From positions 797,001-861,000 of the forward strand of contig AP019701.1 of the NCBI GenBank assembly GCA_006738865.1: a stretch of DNA of 64,000 nucleotides. The letters are read 5' to 3'. Shown piece after piece: positions 9,537 through 18,266 of this stretch. Every line of letters starts with the position of its first letter. Position 1 is the first letter of the stretch. The position numbers and the translations under genes are program-made. The notes beneath the pieces were generated by a model. That model saw nothing but the letters and a program-made list of their open reading frames with translations. It made no database searches and had not been told where the DNA came from. Source of the stretch: Allostella sp. ATCC 35155. GTDB taxonomy: Bacteria > Pseudomonadota > Alphaproteobacteria > ATCC43930 > Allostellaceae.

Positions 9537-9558
9537 TCGCCGCCCCGCACGACGCCGG

Positions 9559-9590
9559 AACGGGCCGCCATCCTGCGATGGCGGCCCGTT
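9559..9590 (+). terminator. Hairpin terminator after petABC
   Basis: A perfect 14-bp stem (9559-9572 with 9577-9590) closes over the loop CTGC. No long T-run follows, so it may act as a factor-assisted terminator or a 3'-end stabiliser. It separates petC from the SMR gene. Confidence 0.7.
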
Positions 9591-9609
9591 GCCGTTCCGG
9601 AGCGGGGCG

Positions 9610-9948
9610 ATGATCGACATCGGCTATTTCCATCTCGGCATCGCGATCCTGACCGAGATCGTCGCGACCTCCGCGCTCAAGGCCTCGAACGGCTTCACGC
9701 GGCTGCTGCCGGCGGCGATCGCGGTCGTCGGCTACGCCGTCAGCTTCTACTTCCTGTCGCTGGCGCTGCGTTCGATCCCGCTCGGCGTCGCCTATGCCCT
9801 GTGGTCGGGCGTCGGCATCGTGCTGCTCGCCGCGATCGGCTGGATCTGGTACCGCCAGAGCCTCGATGCCCCGGCCCTGGCCGGGCTCGGCCTGATCATC
9901 GCCGGCATCCTCGTCATCAAGCTCTTCTCCCGCTCGGTGGGACGCTAG
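9610..9948 (+). CDS. Small multidrug resistance (SMR) family membrane protein
   Basis: 112 residues with four hydrophobic helices. The essential first-helix glutamate is seen in AILTEIVATSALKAS (about residue 14), and YALWSGVGIVLLAAIGW matches the third-helix dimerisation region of EmrE/QacE proteins. Members exchange protons for cationic compounds or guanidinium, or act as other small-molecule exporters, and they work as dimers. ATG 9610 follows a GGAGCGGGG ribosome-binding site; an in-frame ATG at 9589 is less likely because it lies in the upstream hairpin. Substrate cannot be deduced. Confidence 0.88.
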   Translation: MIDIGYFHLGIAILTEIVATSALKASNGFTRLLPAAIAVVGYAVSFYFLSLALRSIPLGVAYALWSGVGIVLLAAIGWIWYRQSLDAPALAGLGLIIAGILVIKLFSRSVGR

Positions 9949-9985
9949 TATCGGGACAGGACAGGAAGCGGAAAGGGCGTCTGGC

Positions 9986-10879
9986 ATGGCTGGACCGGGA
10001 AACCCCGTGGTCGTCGGCATCCTCGGCGGCAGCGGTCTCTATCGCATCGAAGGGCTGGAGCACGGGGAGTGGCGGCATGTGCCCAGTCCCTGGGGCACGC
10101 CGTCCGACGACATCCTCTTCGGCACTATCGGCGGGGTCGAGGCGCGGTTCCTGCCCCGCCATGGCCGCGGCCATCGCATCCCGCCCTCCGAGATCGATTT
10201 TCGCGCCAACATCGACGCGCTGAAGCGGGCCGGCGCGACGATCGTGCTGTCGCTCAGCGCCGTCGGCTCCCTGCGCGAGCATCTGCCGCCGGGCAGCTTC
10301 GTGCTGGTCGACCAGTTCGTCGACCGCACCTTCGCGCGCCGCAAGTCGTTCTTCGAGACGGGCTGCGTCGGCCACGTGTCGGTCGCGCGGCCGGTGTGCC
10401 GGCATGTCGGCGACCATGCCATGGCCGCCGCCGCCGAGATCGGCCTGCCGATGATCCGCGGCGGCACCTACCTGGCGATGGAGGGGCCGCAATTCTCGAC
10501 CTATGCCGAATCGGAACTCTATCGGACGTGGAACTGCGACGTGATCGGCATGACCAACATGCCGGAGGCCAAGCTGATCCGCGAGGCCGAGATGTGCTAC
10601 GCCAGCATCGCCATGGTGACCGACTATGACTGCTGGCGGCCCGGCGAATCCGACGTCACCGTCGACCAGATCGTCGCCGTTCTGCATCGCAACGCCGATC
10701 TTGCCCGTGGCCTCGTGCGCACGCTCGTGCCGCGCTTGGCCTCCCACACTGGGCCGTGCCCGCAGGGTTGCCACACCGCGCTCGACCACGCGCTGATCAC
10801 CGCACCGGAGGCGCGCGACCCGGTGCTGCTCGCCAAGCTGGACGCCGTGGCCGGGCGCATCCTGGCCCAGGCCGACTAG
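9986..10879 (+). CDS. mtnP: S-methyl-5'-thioadenosine phosphorylase
   Basis: 297 residues. The enzyme splits methylthioadenosine (a by-product of polyamine and homoserine-lactone synthesis) with phosphate to adenine and methylthioribose-1-phosphate. The phosphate-binding GGSGLYRI (residue 13), PRHGRGH, and MEGPQFSTYAESELYR (substrate methionine and phosphate contact) are all present, as is MTNMPEAKL. The next gene, 16 bases downstream, encodes the isomerase acting on its product. The pair therefore forms the first two steps of methionine salvage or a methylthioadenosine shunt. Later salvage genes are not visible in the window. Confidence 0.94.
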   Translation: MAGPGNPVVVGILGGSGLYRIEGLEHGEWRHVPSPWGTPSDDILFGTIGGVEARFLPRHGRGHRIPPSEIDFRANIDALKRAGATIVLSLSAVGSLREHLPPGSFVLVDQFVDRTFARRKSFFETGCVGHVSVARPVCRHVGDHAMAAAAEIGLPMIRGGTYLAMEGPQFSTYAESELYRTWNCDVIGMTNMPEAKLIREAEMCYASIAMVTDYDCWRPGESDVTVDQIVAVLHRNADLARGLVRTLVPRLASHTGPCPQGCHTALDHALITAPEARDPVLLAKLDAVAGRILAQAD

Positions 10880-10895
10880 ACGCGGGAGGCGGCGC

Positions 10896-11987
10896 ATGCG
10901 GGTCGGCGAGCGGCATTGGCGCCCGATCTGGGCAGAGGCGGACGGCCGCTCCGTCGGCATCATCGACCAGACGCTGCTGCCCCATCGCTTCGAGACGACG
11001 CGACTGGCGACTCTGGCCGAGGCCGCCCACGCCATCCGCAGCATGCAGGTGCGGGGCGCGCCGTTGATCGGCGCCACGGCCGCCTACGGCGTCGCACTCG
11101 CGATGGCGGAGGGCGCGGGCGACGGCGATCTCGATCGTGCGCTCGCGGTGCTGGGCGGCACCCGTCCGACGGCCGTCAATCTGCGCTGGGCGCTCGACCG
11201 CATGGCGGCCCGACTGCGACCGCTGCCGGCGGGCCGGCGGGTGGCCGCGGCCTGGGAGGAAGCGGCGGCGCTGGTCGAGGAGGACGTCGCGCTGAACGCC
11301 GCGATCGGCCGACACGGCCTCGCGCGAATCCGGGAGATCGCGGCCGCACGCGGCGGAGCGCCCGTTCGTATCCTGACCCACTGCAATGCCGGCTGGCTCG
11401 CCACCTGCGACTGGGGCACGGCGCTGGCGCCCATCTTCATGGCGCACGACGCGGGCATTGCGGTCCATGTCTGGGTCGACGAGACGCGGCCGCGCAACCA
11501 GGGGGCCGCGCTGACCGCGTGGGAGTTGCTGCAGCACGGCGTTCCGCATGCGGTCGTCGCCGACAATGCCGGCGGGCACCTGATGCAGCGCGGCCAGGTC
11601 GACCTCTGCATCGTCGGCGCCGACCGGGTGACGGCGGCGGGCGACGTCGCCAACAAGATCGGCACCTATCTCAAGGCCCTGGCCGCGCGCGACACCGGCG
11701 TGCCGTTCCTCGTCGCCGTGCCGTCGCCGACCATCGACTGGACGATCGCCGACGGGCTCGCCGCGATCCCGATCGAGGAGCGGTCGCCGCTGGAGGTGAC
11801 GCGGGTGCAGGGCCGCGACGCGGACGGCCGGATCGTCTCGGTGCAGGTGGTTCCCGACGGCTCTCCCGCGGCCAATCCCGCCTTCGACGTGACGCCCGCG
11901 CGCCTCGTCGACGGTCTCGTCACGGAGCGGGGCATCTGCGCCGCGACCGCCGCGGCGCTGGCCGCGCTCTTTCCCGGCCGCCGCTGA
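10896..11987 (+). CDS. mtnA: S-methyl-5-thioribose-1-phosphate isomerase
   Basis: 363 residues. It isomerises methylthioribose-1-phosphate to methylthioribulose-1-phosphate. Conserved blocks are RGAPLIGATAAYGVAL near residue 50, ILTHCNAGWLAT near 155 (catalytic cysteine) and VGADRVTAAGDVANKIGTY near 240 (catalytic aspartate), as in the eIF2B-like MtnA family. It is separated from mtnP by 16 bases containing a GGGAGG ribosome-binding site. No terminator is obvious in the 189 bases between it and the first RTX gene. Confidence 0.95.
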   Translation: MRVGERHWRPIWAEADGRSVGIIDQTLLPHRFETTRLATLAEAAHAIRSMQVRGAPLIGATAAYGVALAMAEGAGDGDLDRALAVLGGTRPTAVNLRWALDRMAARLRPLPAGRRVAAAWEEAAALVEEDVALNAAIGRHGLARIREIAAARGGAPVRILTHCNAGWLATCDWGTALAPIFMAHDAGIAVHVWVDETRPRNQGAALTAWELLQHGVPHAVVADNAGGHLMQRGQVDLCIVGADRVTAAGDVANKIGTYLKALAARDTGVPFLVAVPSPTIDWTIADGLAAIPIEERSPLEVTRVQGRDADGRIVSVQVVPDGSPAANPAFDVTPARLVDGLVTERGICAATAAALAALFPGRR

Positions 11988-12176
11988 CTGTGTCGCCGGC
12001 GCAACAGGCAGCCGCTCCGATATTCAATAGTTACTGTAGTGCGAACAAGCGACTTGCCATCGCGCGAGGCGCAGGTCAGTTTGCAGGCAGTCGCGCCCCT
12101 GGGCAGGGCGGGACGGCCGGGGGCAACCCCGGGATGCCATTACGGGGGGGCGGTATACGGGAAGGGTAGCCGCCAA
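11988..12176 (+). other. Intergenic leader upstream of the RTX array
   Basis: 189 bases without a gene. An AT-rich island at 12019-12042, conspicuous against the GC-rich surroundings, is a likely promoter or regulator-binding area, though no clean -35/-10 pair can be assigned. Closer to the gene, 12117-12132 can form a 6-bp hairpin with the GNRA-type loop GCAA, within what would be the untranslated leader of the first RTX gene. Confidence 0.4.
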
Positions 12177-14057
12177 ATGGCCATTTTCAGTTGGGATGGC
12201 GTCAGCAATCTCGATCTCAAGATCCTGGGGCAGTCGTTCGACTTCCGGACGGACGTCCTGCAGATCTCCGATCCGTCGTTGCAGGCGCAACAGTTCGACC
12301 TCGTCGAGGTCGGCACCGATCTCGCCATCGTCAAGGTTCGTGACGAGAACGGCGATCCGCTTCCGGCATCGGAAGTAACCTACGCCTACATTCCGAACAT
12401 GCTGATCCGCCAGGTCGGCGGCACCGACAGTTCGCCGATTTCGTCGAACATCGTGCTGTCGAACGGGGGGCAGCTGTGGGTCGGCGACCGTCTGACGGAC
12501 ACGATCCTCGACGATGCCGGCAACAACATCACCGACCTGTCGACGCAGCTCCAGTCGGTCCAGGTCTATGGCCTGGGCGGGGCCGACACGATCTCGACCG
12601 GCGACGGCGACGACCGTGTCTATGGCAATACCGGTGCGGACTACATCCGGGCCGGTGCCGGTGACGATTCCGTCTATGGCGGGCAGGAGAACGACACGAT
12701 CGAGGGCGGGGCCGGCAACGACCAGCTCGCCGGCGATCTCGGCAACGACAGCCTCGTCGGCGGCTCCGGGGACGATGTCCTCTATGGCGGCCAGGGCAAC
12801 GACGTGATCGACCCGGGCACCGGGGACGACACGGTCTTCGCCGGCCAGGGCAACGACACGGTCGCGCTCGGCAACAGCGATACCGGCGACAAGCTCATCT
12901 ACATGGACAAGGGCCAGGACTCGGTCTCGATCATCTCGACGACCGGGAACCATCAGGTCTATCTCGGCGACAACAACGACATCGCGATGCTGAGCGCCAA
13001 CGCCGGCGACATCCAGGTCCTCGGCGAGGGCGGCAACGACACGATCGTGGCGCAGAACTTCGGGGCCGACACCCTCGATGGCGGCGAGGACGACGACTAT
13101 CTGGAGATATTGAACGGCTCGGTCGGCAACAAGGTGCTGATCGGCGGCCTGGGCTCGGACGAGATCCAGATCGGCGACACCTCCGGCGATGCCGCCTCGC
13201 AGATCCTGCCGAACACGCAGATCGCGGTCGATGCGGGGGAAGGCAACGACACCGTCGACTATGATCGCGGCCTCTTCATCACCGACCAGAACGACGGCGG
13301 CACCGGCAGCGACGTCATCAGCTTCGACGGCCAGACGCTCCTGACCTTGCGCGACCTCTCGATCCAGAACTTCGAGACGGTCAACTTCAGCAGCGACAGC
13401 GACGAGGTGATCTTCGCCGACGGCAATGTCGCATCGGGTGCCAAGCTGACCGTCGATGCCGGTTCCGGCGACGACTACATCGACGGCAGCCGTGAGACCG
13501 ACGGCACCTTCCACATGATGGGCGGCTATGGCTACGACACGCTGATCGGCGGTGCCGGCGCCGACACGCTGGAGGGTGGCTATGGCGAGGATCTGCTGAC
13601 CGGCGGCGGCGGTGCCGACCAATTCCGCTACATGGAGGGCTGGAACGCCGGCGCCCTCAGCGACGTCATCCAGGACTTCACGGGCGGCGTCGACCAGCTG
13701 GTCTTCAACGGCAACGCCTTCTCCGACATCTCGGCGATCGACGGCTACAAGGGCACGGCCGGCGACAGCGCGACGGCCAACGACAACCTGCTGATCGCGA
13801 CGGGCGACGGCTACAGCTCGATCGGTGCCTTCGACAGCTTCCTGTCGGTGGGTGCGGCCGATACCGACAAGCCTGGGTTCTACATCTTCTTCAACACCGA
13901 CACGAACCGCGGCGAGATCTGGTTCGACACCTCGATGGTGTCGACCGATGGCGCGACGCTGGTCGCCACCTTCAACAACATCACGGCGGTCAACCAGCTC
14001 ACCCAGTTCGACGAGGGCTCGAACGGCAACAATTCAGGGGACTTCGTGATCCTCTGA
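12177..14057 (+). CDS. RTX calcium-binding secreted protein, paralog 1
   Basis: 626 residues. An N-terminal module of about 130 residues without RTX motifs (opening MAIFSWDGVSNLDLK) is followed by a block of GGxGxDxxx-type nonapeptides from about 134 to 230, which bind Ca2+ in a parallel beta-roll. A long degenerate glycine/aspartate-rich centre follows, with further canonical repeats near 440-480. The conserved C-terminal module ends NSGDFVIL, the acidic-plus-hydrophobic ending typical of type I secretion signals. There is no cleavable signal peptide and no recognisable enzyme domain. It is the most divergent of the four paralogs, differing in many N-terminal residues. ATG 12177 was chosen by alignment with its paralogs. 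Candidate roles are surface layer, adhesin or matrix protein; none is proven. Confidence 0.85.
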   Translation: MAIFSWDGVSNLDLKILGQSFDFRTDVLQISDPSLQAQQFDLVEVGTDLAIVKVRDENGDPLPASEVTYAYIPNMLIRQVGGTDSSPISSNIVLSNGGQLWVGDRLTDTILDDAGNNITDLSTQLQSVQVYGLGGADTISTGDGDDRVYGNTGADYIRAGAGDDSVYGGQENDTIEGGAGNDQLAGDLGNDSLVGGSGDDVLYGGQGNDVIDPGTGDDTVFAGQGNDTVALGNSDTGDKLIYMDKGQDSVSIISTTGNHQVYLGDNNDIAMLSANAGDIQVLGEGGNDTIVAQNFGADTLDGGEDDDYLEILNGSVGNKVLIGGLGSDEIQIGDTSGDAASQILPNTQIAVDAGEGNDTVDYDRGLFITDQNDGGTGSDVISFDGQTLLTLRDLSIQNFETVNFSSDSDEVIFADGNVASGAKLTVDAGSGDDYIDGSRETDGTFHMMGGYGYDTLIGGAGADTLEGGYGEDLLTGGGGADQFRYMEGWNAGALSDVIQDFTGGVDQLVFNGNAFSDISAIDGYKGTAGDSATANDNLLIATGDGYSSIGAFDSFLSVGAADTDKPGFYIFFNTDTNRGEIWFDTSMVSTDGATLVATFNNITAVNQLTQFDEGSNGNNSGDFVIL

Positions 14058-14079
14058 ACGGGCGGCGGACCCACGCCCG

Positions 14080-14109
14080 GGGGCCGGCGGGAGACCTCCT
14101 GCCGGCCCC
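14080..14109 (+). terminator. Hairpin after RTX paralog 1
   Basis: GGGGCCGGCGGGAG at 14080-14093 pairs with CTCCTGCCGGCCCC ending at 14109, with one G-T pair and a very short loop, followed by a pyrimidine-rich stretch (CTTCCCGTTTCCCC). It fits a terminator 22 bases after the stop. Confidence 0.65.
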
Positions 14110-14170
14110 GCTTCCCGTTTCCCCTGTTTCCCCTTAATTTTAGGTCTGCACTTATGGGGTGGGGGGCGGC

Positions 14171-16048
14171 ATGGCGGTCATCAGCTGGAACGGGGCGAGC
14201 AACCTCGACCTGAAGAGCCTGGGGCAGACGTTCGATTTCCGCACGGACGTGCTGCAGATCTCCGATCCGTCGCTGCAGGCGAACCAGTTCGACCTGGTCG
14301 AGAGCGGCACGGACCTGGCGATCGTCAAGTCGCGCGACGCGACGGGCGCGCCGCTGCCGGCGGCGGACGTCACCTACGCCTACATCCCGAACATGCTCGT
14401 GCGCCAGGTCGGCGGCACGGATGCGTCGCCGGTCTCCTCGAACATCGTGCTGTCGAACGGCGGCCAGCTGTGGGTCGGCGACCGTCTGACGGACACGCTG
14501 CTGGACGACGCCGGCAACGACGCGACGGCGCTGTCGACGCAGCTGCAGTCGGTGCAGGTGTGGGGCCTGGGCGGCGCGGACACGATCACCACCGGTGACG
14601 GCAACGACCGCGTCTACGGCAACACCGGGGCGGACAACGTCGCGGGCGGCGCCGGCAACGACTCGCTCTATGGCGGCCAGGAGAACGACACGGTCTCCGG
14701 CGGCGGCGGTAACGACAATGTCGCGGGCGATCTCGGCAACGACCAGGTCAATGGCGGTTCGGGCAACGACATCCTCTATGGCGGTGCCGGCAACGACATC
14801 CTCGATCCCGACACCGGCAACGACACGCTGTTCGCCGGCAACGGCAACGACACGGTCACGATCGGCAACAGCGACACCGGCGACAAGCTTATCTACATGG
14901 ATAAGCTGCAGGACGAGGTGAACATCATCTCGACTACGGGCGATCATGTCGTCTATCTCGGCGACAACAACGACTACGCGAATCTCGAGGCGAACTCGGG
15001 CGACATCCAGGTCTTCGGCGAAGACGGTGACGACCTTATCCGGGCGACGAACTCCGGCTCCGAGACGCTCGACGGCGGCAACGACGATGATTTTGTCCTG
15101 ATCGAGAATGGCTCGGTCGGAGACAAGCTGCTCATCGGGGGATTCGGCGACGACTATCTGAGGGTCGAGGATTTTTCCGGCAATGCTAGCCTGCAGATAC
15201 TGCCGAACACGCGCGCCACAGTGTCGGGAGGGGAGGGCGACGACTTCGTCGAGTTCGGCCGCGGGATATTCCTGACCGACGCGATCGATGGCGGCGCCGA
15301 TGACGACCACCTCCAGGTCTTCGGTCAGACGATCCTGACGCTGCGCGACCAGTCGATCGAGAATATCGAAACAGTCGAGTTCAGCGGCGATCATGATTCG
15401 GTGATCTTCGCCGACGGCAACGTCGCGGCCGGCGCCACCCTCTTCGTCAGTGATTTCAAGGGTGCCGATCTGTTCGACGGATCCCGTGAGACTGACGGGC
15501 ATTTCGTGCTCGACGGCGAGAGCGGCAACGACACGCTGACCGGCGGCGCCCTCGCCGACACGATCATCGGCGGCTTCGGCGTGGACCTGCTGACGGGCAA
15601 CGGCGGTCCGGATCGCTTCCTGCTGACCCAGAACTGGAACGAGACGCCGTATTCCGATGTCATCCAGGACTTCACGGGCGCGACCGACAAGATGGCCTTC
15701 GACGGCAACGCGTTCTCGGACGTCTCGGCGATCGACGGCTACAAGGGCACGGCCGGCGACAATGCGACGGCCAATGACAACCTGCTGATCGCGACGGGCG
15801 ACAGCTACTCGATCGGCTCGTTCGACACCTTCCTCTCGGTGGGTGCAGCCGACACGGACAAGCCCGGCTTCTACATCTTCTTCAATGCCAGCACGAACCG
15901 CGGCGAGATCTGGTTCGACACCTCGATGGTGTCGACCGACGGCGCGGTGCTGATCGCCACCTTCAACAACATCACGGCAATCAACCAACTGGCCCAGTTC
16001 GACGAGGGCCCGAACGGCAACAACTCGGGCGACTTCGTCATCATTTGA
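14171..16048 (+). CDS. RTX calcium-binding secreted protein, paralog 2
   Basis: 625 residues with the same plan as its neighbours: N-terminal module (MAVISWNGASNLDLK), canonical nonapeptides near 134-230 (GGAGNDSLYGGQENDT type), diversified centre from about 260 to 490, and a C-terminal module of about 130 residues ending NSGDFVII. Residues 1-259 match paralog 3 except for Ala/Ser at 158, and many codons are identical, so the sequences were duplicated or exchanged recently. The centre holds segments not shared with the other copies. The bases just before the ATG (GTGGGGGGCGGC) are the same as before paralog 4. The protein is presumably exported unfolded by the type I system at 22.5-25.8 kb and folds on binding Ca2+ outside. 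Confidence 0.86.
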   Translation: MAVISWNGASNLDLKSLGQTFDFRTDVLQISDPSLQANQFDLVESGTDLAIVKSRDATGAPLPAADVTYAYIPNMLVRQVGGTDASPVSSNIVLSNGGQLWVGDRLTDTLLDDAGNDATALSTQLQSVQVWGLGGADTITTGDGNDRVYGNTGADNVAGGAGNDSLYGGQENDTVSGGGGNDNVAGDLGNDQVNGGSGNDILYGGAGNDILDPDTGNDTLFAGNGNDTVTIGNSDTGDKLIYMDKLQDEVNIISTTGDHVVYLGDNNDYANLEANSGDIQVFGEDGDDLIRATNSGSETLDGGNDDDFVLIENGSVGDKLLIGGFGDDYLRVEDFSGNASLQILPNTRATVSGGEGDDFVEFGRGIFLTDAIDGGADDDHLQVFGQTILTLRDQSIENIETVEFSGDHDSVIFADGNVAAGATLFVSDFKGADLFDGSRETDGHFVLDGESGNDTLTGGALADTIIGGFGVDLLTGNGGPDRFLLTQNWNETPYSDVIQDFTGATDKMAFDGNAFSDVSAIDGYKGTAGDNATANDNLLIATGDSYSIGSFDTFLSVGAADTDKPGFYIFFNASTNRGEIWFDTSMVSTDGAVLIATFNNITAINQLAQFDEGPNGNNSGDFVII

Positions 16049-16077
16049 GACGACGGCGATCCGAGAACGGCCAAACG

Positions 16078-16106
16078 GGGCCGGGGGAGAAATCCTCCGG
16101 CCCTTT
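16078..16106 (+). terminator. Terminator after RTX paralog 2
   Basis: GGGCCGGGGGA (16078-16088) pairs with TCCTCCGGCCC (16093-16103), with one G-T pair and a GAAA loop, followed by TTT. The same hairpin in slightly changed form follows paralog 4. Confidence 0.75.
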
Positions 16107-16289
16107 CTGCGTGGCCGTGCGGACGAAGCGTCCAGCGCCCGCGCATCGGTCGAAATGCGTGCCTCAATTGAAACTCCCCGTGGTTTCCCGCTCGTACGGC
16201 ACATCGACTGTGCTAGCCTCCGCGGCGATCTCGGCCCGCAGGCCCGGACGCGGCACGGGGCGTGCCTTCCATCGAGGAGCAATTCGACC

Positions 16290-18155
16290 ATGGCCGTGAT
16301 CAGCTGGAACGGGGCGAGCAATCTCGACCTGAAGAGCCTGGGTCAGACGTTCGATTTCCGTACGGACGTGCTGCAGATTTCCGATCCGTCGCTGCAGGCG
16401 AACCAGTTCGACCTGGTCGAGAGCGGCACGGACCTGGCGATCGTCAAGTCGCGCGACGCGACGGGCGCGCCGCTGCCGGCGGCGGACGTCACCTACGCCT
16501 ATATCCCGAACATGCTCGTGCGCCAGGTCGGCGGCACGGATGCGTCGCCGGTTTCCTCGAACATCGTGCTGTCGAACGGCGGCCAGCTGTGGGTCGGCGA
16601 CCGTCTGACGGACACGCTGCTGGACGACGCCGGCAACGACGCGACGGCGCTGTCGACGCAGCTGCAGTCGGTGCAGGTGTGGGGCCTGGGCGGCGCGGAC
16701 ACCATCACCACCGGTGACGGCAACGACCGCGTCTACGGCAACACGGGTGCGGACAACGTCTCGGGCGGCGCCGGCAACGACTCGCTCTATGGCGGCCAGG
16801 AGAACGACACGGTCTCCGGCGGCGGCGGCAACGACAATGTCGCGGGCGATCTCGGCAACGACCAGGTCAATGGCGGGTCGGGCAACGACATCCTCTATGG
16901 CGGTGCCGGCAACGACATCCTCGATCCCGACACCGGCAACGACACGCTGTTCGCCGGCAACGGCAACGACACGGTCACGATCGGCAACAGCGACACCGGC
17001 GACAAGCTTATCTACATGGATAAGCTGCAGGACGAGGTGAACATCATCTCGACTACGGGCGATCACACGGTCTACCTGGGCGAGAACAATGACGAGGCCT
17101 ACCTTGAGGCGAACTCGGGCGACATCCAGGTCTTCGGCGAAGACGGCAACGACTATATCATCGCGCAGAATTCCGGCTCCGACACGCTCGACGGCGGCAA
17201 CGACGACGACTACATGGCAATCGTGAACGGATCGATCGGCCGGAAGGTGCTGATCGGCGGCTTCGGCGACGACGGATTCAATATCAATGACAGCTCGGGC
17301 TTCGCCAGCTCGCAGATCCTGCCGAACACGCAGGTGACGGTGTCGGGCGGCGAGGGCGATGACGGCATCCACTACGAACGCGGTTTGTTCATCACCGACG
17401 CCAACGACGGAGGCGCCGACGGCGACTTCATCGATTTCGGCCGTCAGACGATCCTGATCCTGCGCGACAAGTCGCTCGAGAACATCGAGACGGCCTCGTT
17501 CAGCTCCGACAGCGACTATGTCGTCTTCGCCGACGGCAACAACGTCAAGGTCGTCAACGGCCATGAGGGCGAGGACTACCTCGACGCCAGCCGCGAGACC
17601 TCCTCGGCCTACACGCTGAACGGCGACGGGGGTAACGACACGCTGATCGGCGGCGCCGGTGCGGACAAGATCCGCGGCGGCAACGGCGAAGACCTGCTCA
17701 CCGGCAATGGCGGTGCCGATACCTTCCAGTTCATCGAACCCTGGAACGGCTCGGCCTATTCCGACGTGATCCAGGACTTCACCGGCAACGTCGACACGCT
17801 GGCCTTCAACGGCAACGCGTTCTCGGACGTGTCGGCGATCGACGGCTACAAGGGCACGGCCGGCGACAGCGCTTCGGCCAACGACAACCTGCTGATCGCG
17901 ACGGGCGACAGCTACTCGATCGCCTCGTTCGACACTTTCCTCTCGGTGGGTGCGGCCGATACCGACAAGCCCGGCTTCTACATCTTCTTCAATGCCAGCA
18001 CGAACCGCGGCGAGATCTGGTTCGACACCTCGATGGTGTCGACCGATGGCGCGGTGCTGGTCGCCACCTTCAACAACATCACGGCGATCAACCAGCTCTC
18101 GCAGTTCGACGAGGGCCCGAACGGCGGCAACTCGGGCGACTTCGTGATCATCTGA
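16290..18155 (+). CDS. RTX calcium-binding secreted protein, paralog 3
   Basis: 621 residues. The N-terminal 259 residues are almost identical to paralog 2 and close to paralog 4. The centre then diverges (for example TVYLGENNDEAYLE against VVYLGDNNDYANLE). Canonical repeats return near 470 (GGAGADKIRGGNGED), and the C-terminal module ends GGNSGDFVII. There is no enzyme domain or signal peptide. The ATG at 16290 matches the start of the conserved module; the open frame continues 45 codons upstream, but that part resembles nothing in the paralogs. The upstream 241-base gap differs from those before paralogs 2 and 4, so this copy may have its own promoter. Confidence 0.86.
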   Translation: MAVISWNGASNLDLKSLGQTFDFRTDVLQISDPSLQANQFDLVESGTDLAIVKSRDATGAPLPAADVTYAYIPNMLVRQVGGTDASPVSSNIVLSNGGQLWVGDRLTDTLLDDAGNDATALSTQLQSVQVWGLGGADTITTGDGNDRVYGNTGADNVSGGAGNDSLYGGQENDTVSGGGGNDNVAGDLGNDQVNGGSGNDILYGGAGNDILDPDTGNDTLFAGNGNDTVTIGNSDTGDKLIYMDKLQDEVNIISTTGDHTVYLGENNDEAYLEANSGDIQVFGEDGNDYIIAQNSGSDTLDGGNDDDYMAIVNGSIGRKVLIGGFGDDGFNINDSSGFASSQILPNTQVTVSGGEGDDGIHYERGLFITDANDGGADGDFIDFGRQTILILRDKSLENIETASFSSDSDYVVFADGNNVKVVNGHEGEDYLDASRETSSAYTLNGDGGNDTLIGGAGADKIRGGNGEDLLTGNGGADTFQFIEPWNGSAYSDVIQDFTGNVDTLAFNGNAFSDVSAIDGYKGTAGDSASANDNLLIATGDSYSIASFDTFLSVGAADTDKPGFYIFFNASTNRGEIWFDTSMVSTDGAVLVATFNNITAINQLSQFDEGPNGGNSGDFVII

Positions 18156-18174
18156 CGTACGGCGGACCAAGGCG

Positions 18175-18210
18175 GAAGCAGCGTACGACGTCCGTGTCGT
18201 GCGCTGCTTC
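18175..18210 (+). terminator. Hairpin after RTX paralog 3
   Basis: GAAGCAGCGTACGAC (18175-18189) pairs with GTCGTGCGCTGCTTC (18196-18210) over a 6-base loop, with one wobble pair. No T-run follows, so termination is plausible but not certain; transcript stabilisation is an alternative. Confidence 0.5.
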
Positions 18211-18266
18211 CCGTATCGTGCAAGCCGCTGCAGCGTGCCTTGCATCGCGACTGAGTGGGGGGCGGC

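Noticed and set aside
12560-12870. Tandem short DNA repeats within the RTX genes considered as a CRISPR or satellite array
   Set aside because: The period is about 27 bases, in frame, and encodes GGxGxDxxx nonapeptides. Units are imperfect and have no spacer structure.
16155-16289. Extended N-terminus for RTX paralog 3 (45 extra codons)
   Set aside because: The added sequence is not shared by any paralog, while the ATG at 16290 aligns exactly with the starts of the others.
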